A stretch of 32,641 nucleotides of DNA from Planctomycetota bacterium (GTDB lineage: Bacteria; Planctomycetota; Planctomycetia; Planctomycetales; Planctomycetaceae), in contig QWQF01000225.1 in the NCBI GenBank assembly GCA_003669125.1, forward strand, positions 1-32,641, read 5' to 3'. The translations under genes were made by a program, and so were the position numbers. Positions 7,010 through 15,451 of the stretch are shown one piece after another. Positions within the stretch are counted from its first letter, which is position 1. Each line of letters opens with the position of its first letter. The notes under the pieces were generated by a model. That model worked only from the letters and a program-made list of their open reading frames with translations, ran no database searches and was not told where the DNA came from.

Positions 7010-8833
7010 ATGAACCGACTCGCCGTGACTGTTTTGCTGTTGTTGGCTTCCACGAATCTCACCGCCGCGGAACCGCCCAACGTCGTGCTGATTGTCGCCG
7101 ATGATCTCGGCGCGATGGACCTGGGCTGCTACGGCAGCAAGTTTCATCGCACGCCGCACCTCGACAAGCTCGCGGCCGACGGGATGCGGTTCACGCAGTC
7201 GTATTCGGCGTGCCCGGTTTGCTCGCCCTCGCGAGCGGCGATCATGACCGGGCAATACCCGCCTCGGTTTCAACTGACCGACTGGTTGCCGGGGCGTGGC
7301 GATCGGCCGGACCAACGGCTCAAGCGGCCGACGTTGCGGAATCATCTGCCGTTGGAAGCCACGACGATCGCCGACCTTCTCAAACCGGCTGGCTACGTTT
7401 GCGCCAGCATCGGCAAGTGGCATCTCGGCGGCGAGGGATTTGAGCCGACCAAACAAGGCTTCGATTTCAACATCGCCGGCGACGCAGCCGGATCGCCGCA
7501 GAGCTACTTCGCTCCGTTCAGCAAGCCGAACGGCAAAGCGATGCCCGGCCTGAGCGACGCTCCCGAAGGCGAATATCTCCCGGATCGACTGACGACTGAG
7601 GCAGAGAAATTCATCACGCAGCATCGCGAGCGGCCGTTCTTTCTGTACTTGCCACACTTCACGCCGCACACGCCGCTCAAGGCCAAAGCGGACGTCGTCA
7701 AAAAGTATCCGGCGGCCGGCACGTTCCGAGGCCAGCAGAACAATCCGATTTACGCGGCGATGCTCGAAAGCCTGGATGACTCGGTCGGCCGCATCGTCGC
7801 GAAGTTGGACGAACTCAAACTCGCCGATCGCACGATCGTCCTCTTCACCTCCGACAACGGCGGGCTGGCGACCACCGAAGGGCCGAACACTCCTGCGACG
7901 TCGAACGCGCCGCTGCGCGAAGGGAAAGGCTGGCTGTACGAGGGGGGCATTCGGACTCCGCTGCTCGTGAAGTGGCCCGGTTCGATCAAAGCGAACAGCA
8001 GCAGCGACGTGCCGGTCTGCGGCATCGATCTGTTGCCGACGCTGCGTGACGCCTGCGGGATCGAGGCGGCGAAGTCGCAGCCGGTCGATGGCATCAGCCT
8101 GCTGCCGCTGCTCAAGCAGTCGGGGGCGATCGCGCGCGACTCGCTCTTCTGGCATTACCCGCACTACGCCAATCAAGGGGGCAAGCCGGGCGCGGTCGTC
8201 CGCTCCGGCGAGTGGAAGTTGATCGAGTTCTACGAAGAGGGTCGCCGCGAATTGTTTCACGTCGCGAAGGACGTCGGTGAGTCACAGAACCGCGCCGAAC
8301 AAGAACCTGCTCGCGTGCGTGAGATGTCCGAGAAGCTCGCCGCGTGGCGAAAAGAAGTCGAGGCGTTGATGCCGGAACCGAATCCTGGCTACGTCCCGAA
8401 CCCACAGTCGGACAGCGGCGAGATCGTGATCCCCGCTCGTACCGCCGACGTGCGAGGAGTGATGCTGCGGTATGAACCGATGCCGCACAAGAACACCATC
8501 GGCTTTTGGGTCCGCGCCGAAGACTGGGCACGCTTCGAGTTCACGGTTGCGAAGCCGGGCAAATTTGAGTTGGAAGGACTCATCGGCTGCGGCAACGGCA
8601 GCGGTGGCAGCGAGGTCCGATTCGAGGTGGCCCCGTCGGGACAAGACTCTGAACCGCAAGCACTGTCGTACGTCGTGAAAGAGACCGGAGGCTTTCAGAA
8701 CTTCGTGCCGACGATGCTCGGCGAAGTGACGCTCGACAAACCGGGCCGCTACGAACTGCGTGTCAAAGCGATCAAGAAACCCGGTGTGGCCGTCATGGAT
8801 CTGCGGCAAGCAAGATTGATTCCGAAGAACTGA
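7010..8833 (+). CDS. Exported sulfatase (type I, formylglycine-dependent) with C-terminal beta-sandwich domain
   Basis: 607 residues with a signal peptide (1-~20, ending TAA|EP). The sulfatase core starts at ~23 (NVVLIVADDLG, metal-binding Asp pair at 31-32). The signature CSPSRAAIMTG gives C71 as the residue converted to formylglycine. GKWHLGG (~143-149) and FTSDNGG carry further active-site residues. After ~460 a domain of ~140 residues (HKNTIGFWVRAEDW...GGSEVRFEV...MDLRQARL) resembles carbohydrate-binding-like beta-sandwich modules found on planctomycete sulfatases. The likely substrate is a sulfated polysaccharide, acted on outside the cytoplasm. AAGGAG at 6998-7003 fixes the start. Confidence 0.93.
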   Translation: MNRLAVTVLLLLASTNLTAAEPPNVVLIVADDLGAMDLGCYGSKFHRTPHLDKLAADGMRFTQSYSACPVCSPSRAAIMTGQYPPRFQLTDWLPGRGDRPDQRLKRPTLRNHLPLEATTIADLLKPAGYVCASIGKWHLGGEGFEPTKQGFDFNIAGDAAGSPQSYFAPFSKPNGKAMPGLSDAPEGEYLPDRLTTEAEKFITQHRERPFFLYLPHFTPHTPLKAKADVVKKYPAAGTFRGQQNNPIYAAMLESLDDSVGRIVAKLDELKLADRTIVLFTSDNGGLATTEGPNTPATSNAPLREGKGWLYEGGIRTPLLVKWPGSIKANSSSDVPVCGIDLLPTLRDACGIEAAKSQPVDGISLLPLLKQSGAIARDSLFWHYPHYANQGGKPGAVVRSGEWKLIEFYEEGRRELFHVAKDVGESQNRAEQEPARVREMSEKLAAWRKEVEALMPEPNPGYVPNPQSDSGEIVIPARTADVRGVMLRYEPMPHKNTIGFWVRAEDWARFEFTVAKPGKFELEGLIGCGNGSGGSEVRFEVAPSGQDSEPQALSYVVKETGGFQNFVPTMLGEVTLDKPGRYELRVKAIKKPGVAVMDLRQARLIPKN

Positions 8834-8886
8834 CGTGACCAACGCAGCTTGCGTCGGCGCGGACGCTGGCAGCGTTCGCCACGTCA
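8831..8886. terminator. Long imperfect palindrome between convergent sulfatase and DUF1501 genes
   Basis: TGACGTG (8831-8837) pairs with CACGTCA (8880-8886), AACGC (8841-8845) with GCGTT (8872-8876), and GCGTC (8851-8855) with GACGC (8862-8866). Both genes' stop codons lie in the outer arms. It is probably a shared terminator, although no T-run is present. Confidence 0.55.
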
Positions 8887-10386
8887 GGCCAGCACACCTT
8901 CGACCAGTTCGCCATGCACATTGGTCAGGCGGCGTTGGATGCCGTTGTGGTAGTACGTCAGGCGTTGATGGTCGATGCCGAGCAGGTGCAGCACGGTCGC
9001 GTGGAAGTCGTGCCACGAGACGCGATTCTCGACCGCCTTCCAGCCGACATCGTCGGTGGCTCCGTAGGCGAGGCCCGGCTTGAGGCCGGCTCCGCACATC
9101 CAGACGGTGAAGCCGTATTGATTGTGATCGCGGCCGGCACCGATCACTCCGGCGGCCGACTGCGCGAACGGGGTACGGCCGAACTCGGACGTGAACAGCA
9201 ACAGCGTGTCCTCCAGCATCCCGCGCTGCTTGAGATCCCGAATCAGCGCGGCGACTGGTTGATCGATGCGGAGCGCCTCGCGCGCGTGATTCTCTCGCAT
9301 GTCTTCGTGGCCGTCCCAATTGATGCGCGGCGAACCGAACGCTCCGCCGGAAAACATTTGGATGAATCGCACGCCGCGTTCCAGCAAGCGTCGCGAGAGC
9401 AAACAGCTTCGACCGAAATCGACCGTCGCTTTGTCGTTCAAGCCGTAGGCGTCTTGAGTCGCTGCGGTCTCGGCGGCGAGGTCTGCAACCTCCGGCACTG
9501 CAAGCTGCATCTTCGCGGCCAATTCGTAGCTGCGAATCCGGGCGACCAACGCATCGTGGCCGGGGACTTTCGCCAGTTCCGCTTCCGCGACATCCGCCAG
9601 TCCAGCCGGAGCCGTCTGTCGTAGATGCTTTTCGTTGAGCTTTCGCAGCAGTGCCCGCGATGCCATTTCGGTGCGCTCGTCGATCGGTCGAGCGGGCTGC
9701 AAGTCATCGATCGGAATGCCTCGGCTGCGGATCACGACCCCTTGATGCCGAGCCGGCAGGAAACCGTTCGTCCAATTGATCGAGCCGCCGGCCGGCAGCC
9801 CGCGCGTGTCCGGGATGACGACGTAGGTCGGCAAGTTGTCCGTGTCGTTGCCGAGTCCGTACGACAGCCACGCTCCGATCGTCGGAAAGCCGTTCAACCG
9901 GAATCCGCTGTTCTCTTGAAACGTCGCGGGAGTGTGATTGCTGGTCTCGGCCCACATCGAGCGAATCAGCGTCAACTCATCGGCGACCGTCGCGATGTGC
10001 GGCATCAACTCCGAGACCCACAAGCCGCTCTCGCCGCGCTGTCGAAACGCCCAATCGTTTTTTCGCAGCAGACCGACCTGTCCGAAAAACACATCCGGCC
10101 GCTCGTCGCCACCGAGCGGTTGGCCGTGCCGTTTGGTCAACTCCGGCTTGTAGTCGAACGAATCGATCTGACTGAAACCGCCGCATGCGACGATGTGAAT
10201 CACCCGCTTCGCCTTCGGAGCGAAATGCGGCGGCGGATCAGACGACTCGCCCGACACAACTTCGGCACGCGCGTCGCCAGTTCGCAACAGCAGGCTCGCC
10301 AACGCCGCGCCGCCGAGACCGGTTTGCGTCCAAGAAAAAAAGCCGCGTCGGCTGAGAAGATGGGAGTTGTCTGGAACGATGCTCAT
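8884..10386 (-). CDS. DUF1501 family protein, Tat-exported
   Basis: A 500-residue DUF1501 protein, a family related to alkaline phosphatase/sulfatase folds and greatly expanded in planctomycetes. The N-terminus has a twin-arginine signal (LSRRGFFSW followed by an Ala/Leu-rich segment). Typical landmarks are KRVIHIVACGGFSQIDSFDYKP, TFQENSGFRLNGFPTIGAWLSYGLG, FTSEFGRTPFAQ and the C-terminal HDFHATVLHLLGIDHQRLTYYHNG. Partners usually found beside it (DUF1549/DUF1553 cytochromes) are absent here. It starts 20 bases after the ATP-grasp gene, so it could be co-transcribed with that gene. The biochemical function is unknown. Confidence 0.92.
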   Translation of the reverse strand: MSIVPDNSHLLSRRGFFSWTQTGLGGAALASLLLRTGDARAEVVSGESSDPPPHFAPKAKRVIHIVACGGFSQIDSFDYKPELTKRHGQPLGGDERPDVFFGQVGLLRKNDWAFRQRGESGLWVSELMPHIATVADELTLIRSMWAETSNHTPATFQENSGFRLNGFPTIGAWLSYGLGNDTDNLPTYVVIPDTRGLPAGGSINWTNGFLPARHQGVVIRSRGIPIDDLQPARPIDERTEMASRALLRKLNEKHLRQTAPAGLADVAEAELAKVPGHDALVARIRSYELAAKMQLAVPEVADLAAETAATQDAYGLNDKATVDFGRSCLLSRRLLERGVRFIQMFSGGAFGSPRINWDGHEDMRENHAREALRIDQPVAALIRDLKQRGMLEDTLLLFTSEFGRTPFAQSAAGVIGAGRDHNQYGFTVWMCGAGLKPGLAYGATDDVGWKAVENRVSWHDFHATVLHLLGIDHQRLTYYHNGIQRRLTNVHGELVEGVLA

Positions 10387-10406
10387 GAATCAACCTCTGT
10401 GGACAA

Positions 10407-11438
10407 TCACACCGTAAACGTGACCGCTTCGGACTTCCATCGCAATGCTGGCGCGTTCGCGTCGAGCAATCGTGCCGGAATGTTGTCGTCCGTCAGTTGG
10501 CGATAGCCCAGATAGCTGCTCGTCAGCCGAGGATTGATCTCGATGAGAATCGGTTCGCCGCGAGGCAACACGATGTCGCAGCCGACGTAACCGGTCAGGC
10601 CCGGCACCGCGCGACAAGCTCGTTCGGCGAGCTGCTGCACGGCGAGTGCTGACTCCGGTGAGATGTCCGCCGGCATTCGACCGCCCTGATATTTGAACTG
10701 ACTTTCCCCGCCGAAGTGCTGTTCCGCGACGGGAAAGATTTCGAGAACTGCGCCGTCCTCGGCGATCAACAACGTCACGGACAACGCATTGCCCGCGATG
10801 AACGGCTGCTGGATGAACGTCTCCGGCTCATGCAAGCGGCCGAGTTCGTGGCGTGCGTTCCACAAGTCGAAGCCGTCGCGCACCAGAAACATGTCTTGCG
10901 AGCCGGCTCCGTCGCGGCGTTTGATGATCGTCGGTCCGGGCCAGTGAACTTCCGATTGCCGGTCGGCAGGATTGAATGGCCGAGTTTCGGGAGTCGGGAT
11001 GGATCGCTCGTGCAGCCACGTCGCCAGCGGCAACTTGTCCGAGGCCAGCATGATGGCTCGATCGGATGCCCCAAGGAATCGGCGAGGCGAGGATCGTGGC
11101 GACTCCGTCTCGTTGACGAGTCGAAACAGCAACGCCCGCTTCAGGAGTTCGGCGTTCGACTCCGGGGCGATCACCCACACCGCATCACTGTCGCGGATCA
11201 ATTCGCGGAACTGCGACAACTCGTCCACCGCTGAGTCCACGAGCCGCACATCGCAATACCGCAGTGGGCACGGACCAAGCCGCGAATCCCAAGTGGTGAC
11301 GACATCGCAACCGGGGATCGTGGCGACGTCTTCGATCAGCGCGGCCAGCATCGCTTGGCCTTCGCGAGCCAACGACGTCTCCAGGCTGGCTCCCGGCCAA
11401 CCGCCGCCGCAAACAAACTCGGAAACGAAAACTCGCAC
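10407..11438 (-). CDS. ATP-grasp ligase, MfnD-like (tyramine-glutamate ligase family)
   Basis: 343 residues with an ATP-grasp fold: a Rossmann-like N-terminus (MRVFVSEFVCGGGW), the nucleotide-binding segment PTIIKRRDGAGSQDMFLV (~168-185), and the metal-binding end GCDIVLPRGEPILIEINPRLTSSY (~285-310). The overall pattern matches COG1821-type enzymes. The methanogen member, MfnD, joins glutamate to tyramine in methanofuran synthesis, and bacterial relatives occur with H4MPT-dependent C1 genes. That family assignment is from memory and fits the MfnF-like gene at 19616. The start is a GTG at 11438, supported by GAGGAG six bases upstream. It lies in a run EVE, rhomboid-like, this gene, DUF1501. 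Confidence 0.65.
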   Translation of the reverse strand: MRVFVSEFVCGGGWPGASLETSLAREGQAMLAALIEDVATIPGCDVVTTWDSRLGPCPLRYCDVRLVDSAVDELSQFRELIRDSDAVWVIAPESNAELLKRALLFRLVNETESPRSSPRRFLGASDRAIMLASDKLPLATWLHERSIPTPETRPFNPADRQSEVHWPGPTIIKRRDGAGSQDMFLVRDGFDLWNARHELGRLHEPETFIQQPFIAGNALSVTLLIAEDGAVLEIFPVAEQHFGGESQFKYQGGRMPADISPESALAVQQLAERACRAVPGLTGYVGCDIVLPRGEPILIEINPRLTSSYLGYRQLTDDNIPARLLDANAPALRWKSEAVTFTV

Positions 11439-11477
11439 GGGAGCTCCTCAGGCCAGCCAGCGGGCGATCCGCCTGCT

Positions 11478-12290
11478 CTACGATTCTTGCACTCGATGCT
11501 CGTGGCTGCGCAGATGCTGCGAACAATACTCGAACGTGCCCGCGTCACACTTCGAGCAAATACGGAAGTCTTCGTGAGGCTCGTCATGCTCGGTCAAGCC
11601 GCAGATCACGCACGTGTGGAAGGGCTTGTTCCCTTCCGCGACCTTGCGGAAAGCGGTCTCCATCGTCCGCCTGCCGGATCGCGCTCGCTGAAAAACGTCT
11701 CGACCAAAGAACAGCAGGAAATTGAAAATCGAGGCGAGCACAAAGGCCCGTCCTGACCAATCGCCAGAAACCAGTACGAAGGCGTATCCAATCCACGTCA
11801 GCAGCGCCAGCCATTTGATGCGGATCGGAAGGATTAAGTAGATGCTCAGCGTGAAGTCTGGAAACAAGTACGCGAATGCGAGGAAGACCGACGAGCCGAT
11901 GAATATGTTCGTGGCGGGTCCGCCGTTCGGCAGCAGGAACGCCGCAGCAATCGTCGCCAGCACCGAGATCAACACATAAAAGTTGTACCGCACCGTGCCC
12001 CAATGGCCCTCGAGTGCCGTTCCCATCAGCCAGAACAGATAGATGCAAAAGATCGTCAGAATGCCGTCTCTTGGCGGCAGAAAGACAAACGTGGCCAGAC
12101 GCCAAACCTCGCCCTCCATGACCTTGGCGGGGATCAACAGGAAGCCTTCGAGAATCGTGTCTTGTCCGGCACGACGCGGAAGCACTCGAACCAACAGCCA
12201 CAGCGCCCCCTGGAACCCGGCTAGAAATCCCGTGAGGTTCGGGATCGCGAAACGACGAAAGCGACGTTCAAGGTGATCCAGTAAATTCAT
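11478..12290 (-). CDS. Rhomboid-like membrane protein fused to a zinc-ribbon tail, probably non-proteolytic
   Basis: 270 residues with five or six hydrophobic segments (~15-185) in a rhomboid/Der1-like layout: a first helix before GEVWRLATFVFLPP, then LEGHWGTVRYNFYVLIS, then NIFIGSSVFLAFAYLFPD. The serine region is GSS rather than GxSG, and the last helix (GDWSGRAFVL) has no catalytic histidine, so protease activity is doubtful. The C-terminal ~50 residues form a Cys/His-rich module (CVICG...CSKCDAG..YCSQHLRSHEH) that could bind two zinc ions in the cytosol. The ATG at 12290 overlaps the EVE stop (ATGA), which decides the start over 12335. Confidence 0.75.
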   Translation of the reverse strand: MNLLDHLERRFRRFAIPNLTGFLAGFQGALWLLVRVLPRRAGQDTILEGFLLIPAKVMEGEVWRLATFVFLPPRDGILTIFCIYLFWLMGTALEGHWGTVRYNFYVLISVLATIAAAFLLPNGGPATNIFIGSSVFLAFAYLFPDFTLSIYLILPIRIKWLALLTWIGYAFVLVSGDWSGRAFVLASIFNFLLFFGRDVFQRARSGRRTMETAFRKVAEGNKPFHTCVICGLTEHDEPHEDFRICSKCDAGTFEYCSQHLRSHEHRVQES

Positions 12291-12799
12291 GTTGGTTTGT
12301 CTTTCACTCCCGCGAGTCGATGCACTGTTCGCCATTCGTCGGCCGTGACCGGCTGAATCGACAGCCGCGCTCCCTGCCGAATCACCATCATCTCGCGCAG
12401 ATCAGCACACACTTTGAGTTCATCCCGTGTGACCGGCTTCGGAAAAACTTGCAGCAGCCGCACATCAACCATGAACCACGTCGGCTCGTCGGGATTGCTC
12501 TTCGGGTCGTAGTGATGGTCTTTCGGATCAAATGCCGTGTGGTCGGGATAGCCGGTCTTCACGATCTCGGCCGTGCCGACAATCGCCATCGGGTCGGCGT
12601 TGCTGTGATAAAAGAGGACTCGGTCGCCAAGCCGAATCGTGTCGCGCAGAAGATTGCGAGCCTGATAATTGCGGACGCCGTCCCAGAACGTCATCTTGGT
12701 CGGTTCGCGTGCCAGATCGGCAATCGAATACGCTTCTGGCTCCGACTTGAACAGCCAGTATTGTCGAGCGGATGGAGTGAATTTCTTCTTGGCGGTCAT
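12287..12799 (-). CDS. EVE domain protein (thymocyte nuclear protein 1-like)
   Basis: A 170-residue single EVE domain, a PUA-like fold that reads modified cytosines in nucleic acids. Seen: YWLFKSEPEAYSIADL (start of the domain), FWDGVRNYQARNLLRD (typical WDGVRNYQARN motif), DRVLFYHSN, GTAEIVKTGYPD and DPTWFMVDV-like PTWFMVDVRLL. AAGGAG ten bases before ATG 12799 fixes the start. It is first in a run with the rhomboid-like, ATP-grasp and DUF1501 genes and is divergent from the DJ-1 gene. The cellular role in bacteria is uncertain; RNA or modified-DNA binding is expected. Confidence 0.93.
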   Translation of the reverse strand: MTAKKKFTPSARQYWLFKSEPEAYSIADLAREPTKMTFWDGVRNYQARNLLRDTIRLGDRVLFYHSNADPMAIVGTAEIVKTGYPDHTAFDPKDHHYDPKSNPDEPTWFMVDVRLLQVFPKPVTRDELKVCADLREMMVIRQGARLSIQPVTADEWRTVHRLAGVKDKPT

Positions 12800-12944
12800 G
12801 CAGTGTCTCCTTGGTTCGGGATTCTGGCAGCCGAGATCGGATTGCTCTAGCGACTTGGCGACCGGCGGAACTCCCAACTTCTGGCGTCGCTGATATGCTT
12901 TGCCGCCATTGCATCAGTTCCGACAGTTTCAGGAGAATCCGTTC

Positions 12945-13505
12945 ATGCTCAAAGTTTTGCTGGTCATCGGGGACGCGACCGAAGTCCTCGACACGATGTA
13001 TCCGTTCTTTCGGCTGCCCGAAGATGGCTTCGAGGTCGTCGTCGCGGGACCGGAGAAGAAGCTGTATCACATGGTGCTGCACGAAATCCCGCCCGGCTCG
13101 ACATGGGACATCACGCAAGAGACCGCCGGCTATCATTTGCAGGCCGACATCGCCTTCCGCGACGTGAAGCCTGACGAGTACGCCGGCTTGTTTCTGTCCG
13201 GCGGCCGAGCACCGGAATATCTGCGGTACGACCAAGACCTGCTGCGGATCACGCGAGACTTCTTCGAGAAGAACAAGCCAGTCGCGTCGGTCTGTCACGG
13301 CATCGAAATCGTCGCTGCGGCTGATTGCCTGAAAGGCCGCACGGCGACAACCGTCGCGAAATGTGCGCTCGACATCACGCAAGTCGGCGGCAAGTATGTC
13401 AACCAGCAAGTGGTGGTCGATGGCAACTTCGTCACTGCTCGCGTTTGGATGGACAACACGCCGTTCGTGAAAGAATTCATCAAGCTGCTGAAAGCCGCCC
13501 AGTGA
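12945..13505 (+). CDS. DJ-1/PfpI family protein
   Basis: 186 residues of the DJ-1/PfpI (type 1 glutamine-amidotransferase-like) fold. LKVLLVIGDATE is the first strand. The elbow ASVCHGIEIVAAA carries the reactive Cys117 with His118, and LSGGRAPEYLR supplies the acidic partner. Relatives include deglycases, chaperones and proteases; the specific activity cannot be told. AGGAG at 12931-12935, nine bases before ATG 12945, selects this start over the ATG at 12900. The PQQ-propeller gene follows by 15 bases. Confidence 0.92.
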   Translation: MLKVLLVIGDATEVLDTMYPFFRLPEDGFEVVVAGPEKKLYHMVLHEIPPGSTWDITQETAGYHLQADIAFRDVKPDEYAGLFLSGGRAPEYLRYDQDLLRITRDFFEKNKPVASVCHGIEIVAAADCLKGRTATTVAKCALDITQVGGKYVNQQVVVDGNFVTARVWMDNTPFVKEFIKLLKAAQ

Positions 13506-13520
13506 CAGGAGGTCGCGATC

Positions 13521-14762
13521 TTGAGCTTCCGAATTATGTGCGTGATGTGTGTGGTCGTGTTGTCAGCGAGCTCGCTGCTCGCTGGTGACTGGCCGCAGAT
13601 TCTTGGTCCGAACCGTGATGGCCTCGCCGCTGCCGATGAAAAACTCGCCGACTCCTGGCCGAAGGACGGCCCGCCAGTCATTTGGCAGCGCGACGTTGGC
13701 GGAGGCTTTGCTGGAGTGGCCGTCGCTGGCAACACGGCCATCGTATTTCATCGAGTCGGCGACGAAGAAGTCGCGGAGGCGATGGACGCGAAGACCGGCA
13801 CGACCAAGTGGAAGGCCGGCAGCCCGACGACTTTTTCGAGCGGCTCCTCCGACGATCAAGGCCCGCGCTGCACGCCGATCATCGCTGGCGATCGAGTGTT
13901 TGTCTTCGGTGCTCAAGGAACGCTGCGCTGCCTCGATCTAAAAACCGGCAAGAAGATTTGGCAGCGTGACACGCACGCCGAGTTCAAGGCTCCCGAAGGC
14001 TATTTCGGTGCCGGCAGTTCTCCGCTGGTGGCGGGCGACAAGTTGCTGGTCAACGTCGGAGGCAGCCGAGGCGGAGCGGGGATCGTGGCGTTCGACCTCG
14101 CCACCGGAAAAACCGTGTGGCAGGCGACCGATGAAGCCGCGAGCTACTCCTCACCGGTCCTCGCGACCGTCGATGGCACGAAGCACGCCCTCTTTGTGAC
14201 GCGAATGAAGACCGTCTCGCTCGATCCCGACACCGGCAAGGTGCGATTCGAGTTTCCCTTCGGGAAACGTGGTCCGACCGTCAACGGAGCGACTCCGATC
14301 GTGCTCGATGGGCATCTGCTAGTTTCCGCCCACTACGGAGTCGGCGCGACCTTCGCCAAGATCGGCGCAACCGCCGCCGACGAGAAATGGAACAGCGACG
14401 ACCTGATCTCCAGCCAGTACATGACGCCGCTGGTCCAAGACGGATTGGTCTACGGCATCCACGGCCAGGAGCGCGTCGAAGACTCAGAGCTGCGCTGTCT
14501 CGATCCGCGCACGAAACGTATTCTGTGGTCAAAGCCGAGCTTCGGTTTCGGAACGATGATCGCAGCAGACGGCAAAATGCTCATGCTGACGACCGACGGC
14601 GAACTCATCCTCTGGCGGACGGATTCGCGCCGCTATCAGGAACTCGCGCGTGCTCGCATCTTCAAATCAACGACTCGCGCGCTGCCGGCACTCTCCAGCG
14701 GAAACCTCTTTGCCCGCGACTCGCGCACGCTCAAGTGTCTTCAGATCGGTCCCACGAAATAG
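13521..14762 (+). CDS. Exported PQQ-type beta-propeller protein (BamB-like)
   Basis: 413 residues with a signal peptide (CVVVLSASSLLAG) and then repeated blades ending in Asp-x-x-Thr-Gly-(K)-x-x-W: MDAKTGTTKW, LDLKTGKKIW, FDLATGKTVW, LDPDTGKVRF, LDPRTKRILW. This is the PQQ/BamB-like seven- or eight-bladed propeller. The mature start GDWPQILGPNRDG is the classical opening of planctomycete PQQ-repeat proteins. No PQQ-ligating set was identified, so it is likely a binding scaffold rather than a dehydrogenase. The start is TTG with AGGAGGT at 13507-13513; the ATG at 13536 is possible but worse spaced. It follows the DJ-1 gene closely. Confidence 0.9.
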   Translation: MSFRIMCVMCVVVLSASSLLAGDWPQILGPNRDGLAAADEKLADSWPKDGPPVIWQRDVGGGFAGVAVAGNTAIVFHRVGDEEVAEAMDAKTGTTKWKAGSPTTFSSGSSDDQGPRCTPIIAGDRVFVFGAQGTLRCLDLKTGKKIWQRDTHAEFKAPEGYFGAGSSPLVAGDKLLVNVGGSRGGAGIVAFDLATGKTVWQATDEAASYSSPVLATVDGTKHALFVTRMKTVSLDPDTGKVRFEFPFGKRGPTVNGATPIVLDGHLLVSAHYGVGATFAKIGATAADEKWNSDDLISSQYMTPLVQDGLVYGIHGQERVEDSELRCLDPRTKRILWSKPSFGFGTMIAADGKMLMLTTDGELILWRTDSRRYQELARARIFKSTTRALPALSSGNLFARDSRTLKCLQIGPTK

Positions 14763-14773
14763 GTCCAACCGGC

Positions 14774-15196
14774 CTAGCGTCGCCACTTCCGAGTTCGCTG
14801 CTGCTCCGCACAATGCATGCAGGTGCGAACATACGGGATCGCTCGGAGACGCTCTTTGATGATGACGGACTTTGCGGGAGGCTTGCCCTGCTCCAGACAC
14901 TTCTCACAGAGGCCGTAAGTTCCCGTGTCAATTTTCTTTAGAGCCAGGGAGATCTCCTCCAGAATCTCTTGCTCATTCTCGACGAACCGGAGCGAGAAGT
15001 CTTGCTCGTAGTTGTCGGTTCCCAGCTCGGCAATGTGCGTCGGGCTTTTCGAGTCACCGTCCCCGTCGGCTCGGTGCAAGGCACCATCCGCCAAGTGCTG
15101 GACGTCTCCGCGGAGTCGCGTCTGGAGGCTCAATAAAAGCGTCCGATACTCTGTCAGTTCAGGTTTTTTCAGCATTGAGGGAACCCATTTTGGCAT
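14774..15196 (-). CDS. DksA/TraR-type zinc-finger protein
   Basis: 140 residues: an N-terminal helical hairpin (ELTEYRTLLLSLQTRLRGDVQHL, then EQEILEEISLALKKIDTGTYG) and a C4 zinc finger (C97, C100, C126, C129; CEKC...CMHC). Proteins of this group bind RNA polymerase through the secondary channel and tune rRNA and stress promoters. The segment DSKSPTHIAELGTDNYEQDFSLRF resembles DksA-like proteins of planctomycetes. Whether it has the acidic tip of true DksA is unclear. ATG 15196 and ATG 15175 are both possible; neither has a clear ribosome site, and 15175 matches the usual N-terminus. It lies beyond the terminator of the lpx cluster, so it probably has its own promoter. Confidence 0.88.
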   Translation of the reverse strand: MPKWVPSMLKKPELTEYRTLLLSLQTRLRGDVQHLADGALHRADGDGDSKSPTHIAELGTDNYEQDFSLRFVENEQEILEEISLALKKIDTGTYGLCEKCLEQGKPPAKSVIIKERLRAIPYVRTCMHCAEQQRTRKWRR

Positions 15197-15372
15197 GCCA
15201 AGCGGGGCGGTTTGGGTCTACGGAAACGACAATCGAAGCCGCGTCCAAACTACTTCCTCCCTGAGCGTCATCGGGCCGAAACCCGATCCAGCCGCTTCCA
15301 GCAGCCGGTTAAAAGTGCGGGATTATCGCCGGGTTTTCCCTGTTATCAAGGTTCCAGGCGAAGATGTGCGTA

Positions 15373-15413
15373 AAAATAGCGTCAGTCGCCACACAATTGT
15401 GGCGATCCTGACT
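15373..15413 (-). terminator. Intrinsic terminator for the skp-lpxC-lpxA-Gfo/Idh cluster
   Basis: On the minus strand, 38 bases after the oxidoreductase stop, CGCCACA pairs with TGTGGCG (loop of four), extended by an outer GTCAG/CTGAC stem. It is followed at once by GCTATTTTTA. This separates the envelope genes from the DksA-type gene. Confidence 0.75.
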
Positions 15414-15451
15414 GTTGCAGAGCGGCTGCAACTCAAGTCTCAGACAGCTAT

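Noticed and set aside
6572..8260. Long minus-strand open frame (562 codons) over the lipA start and the sulfatase
   Set aside because: It lies antisense to two clearly real genes, its sequence is Arg/Gln-rich without domains, and it reflects the high third-position GC of the real frames.
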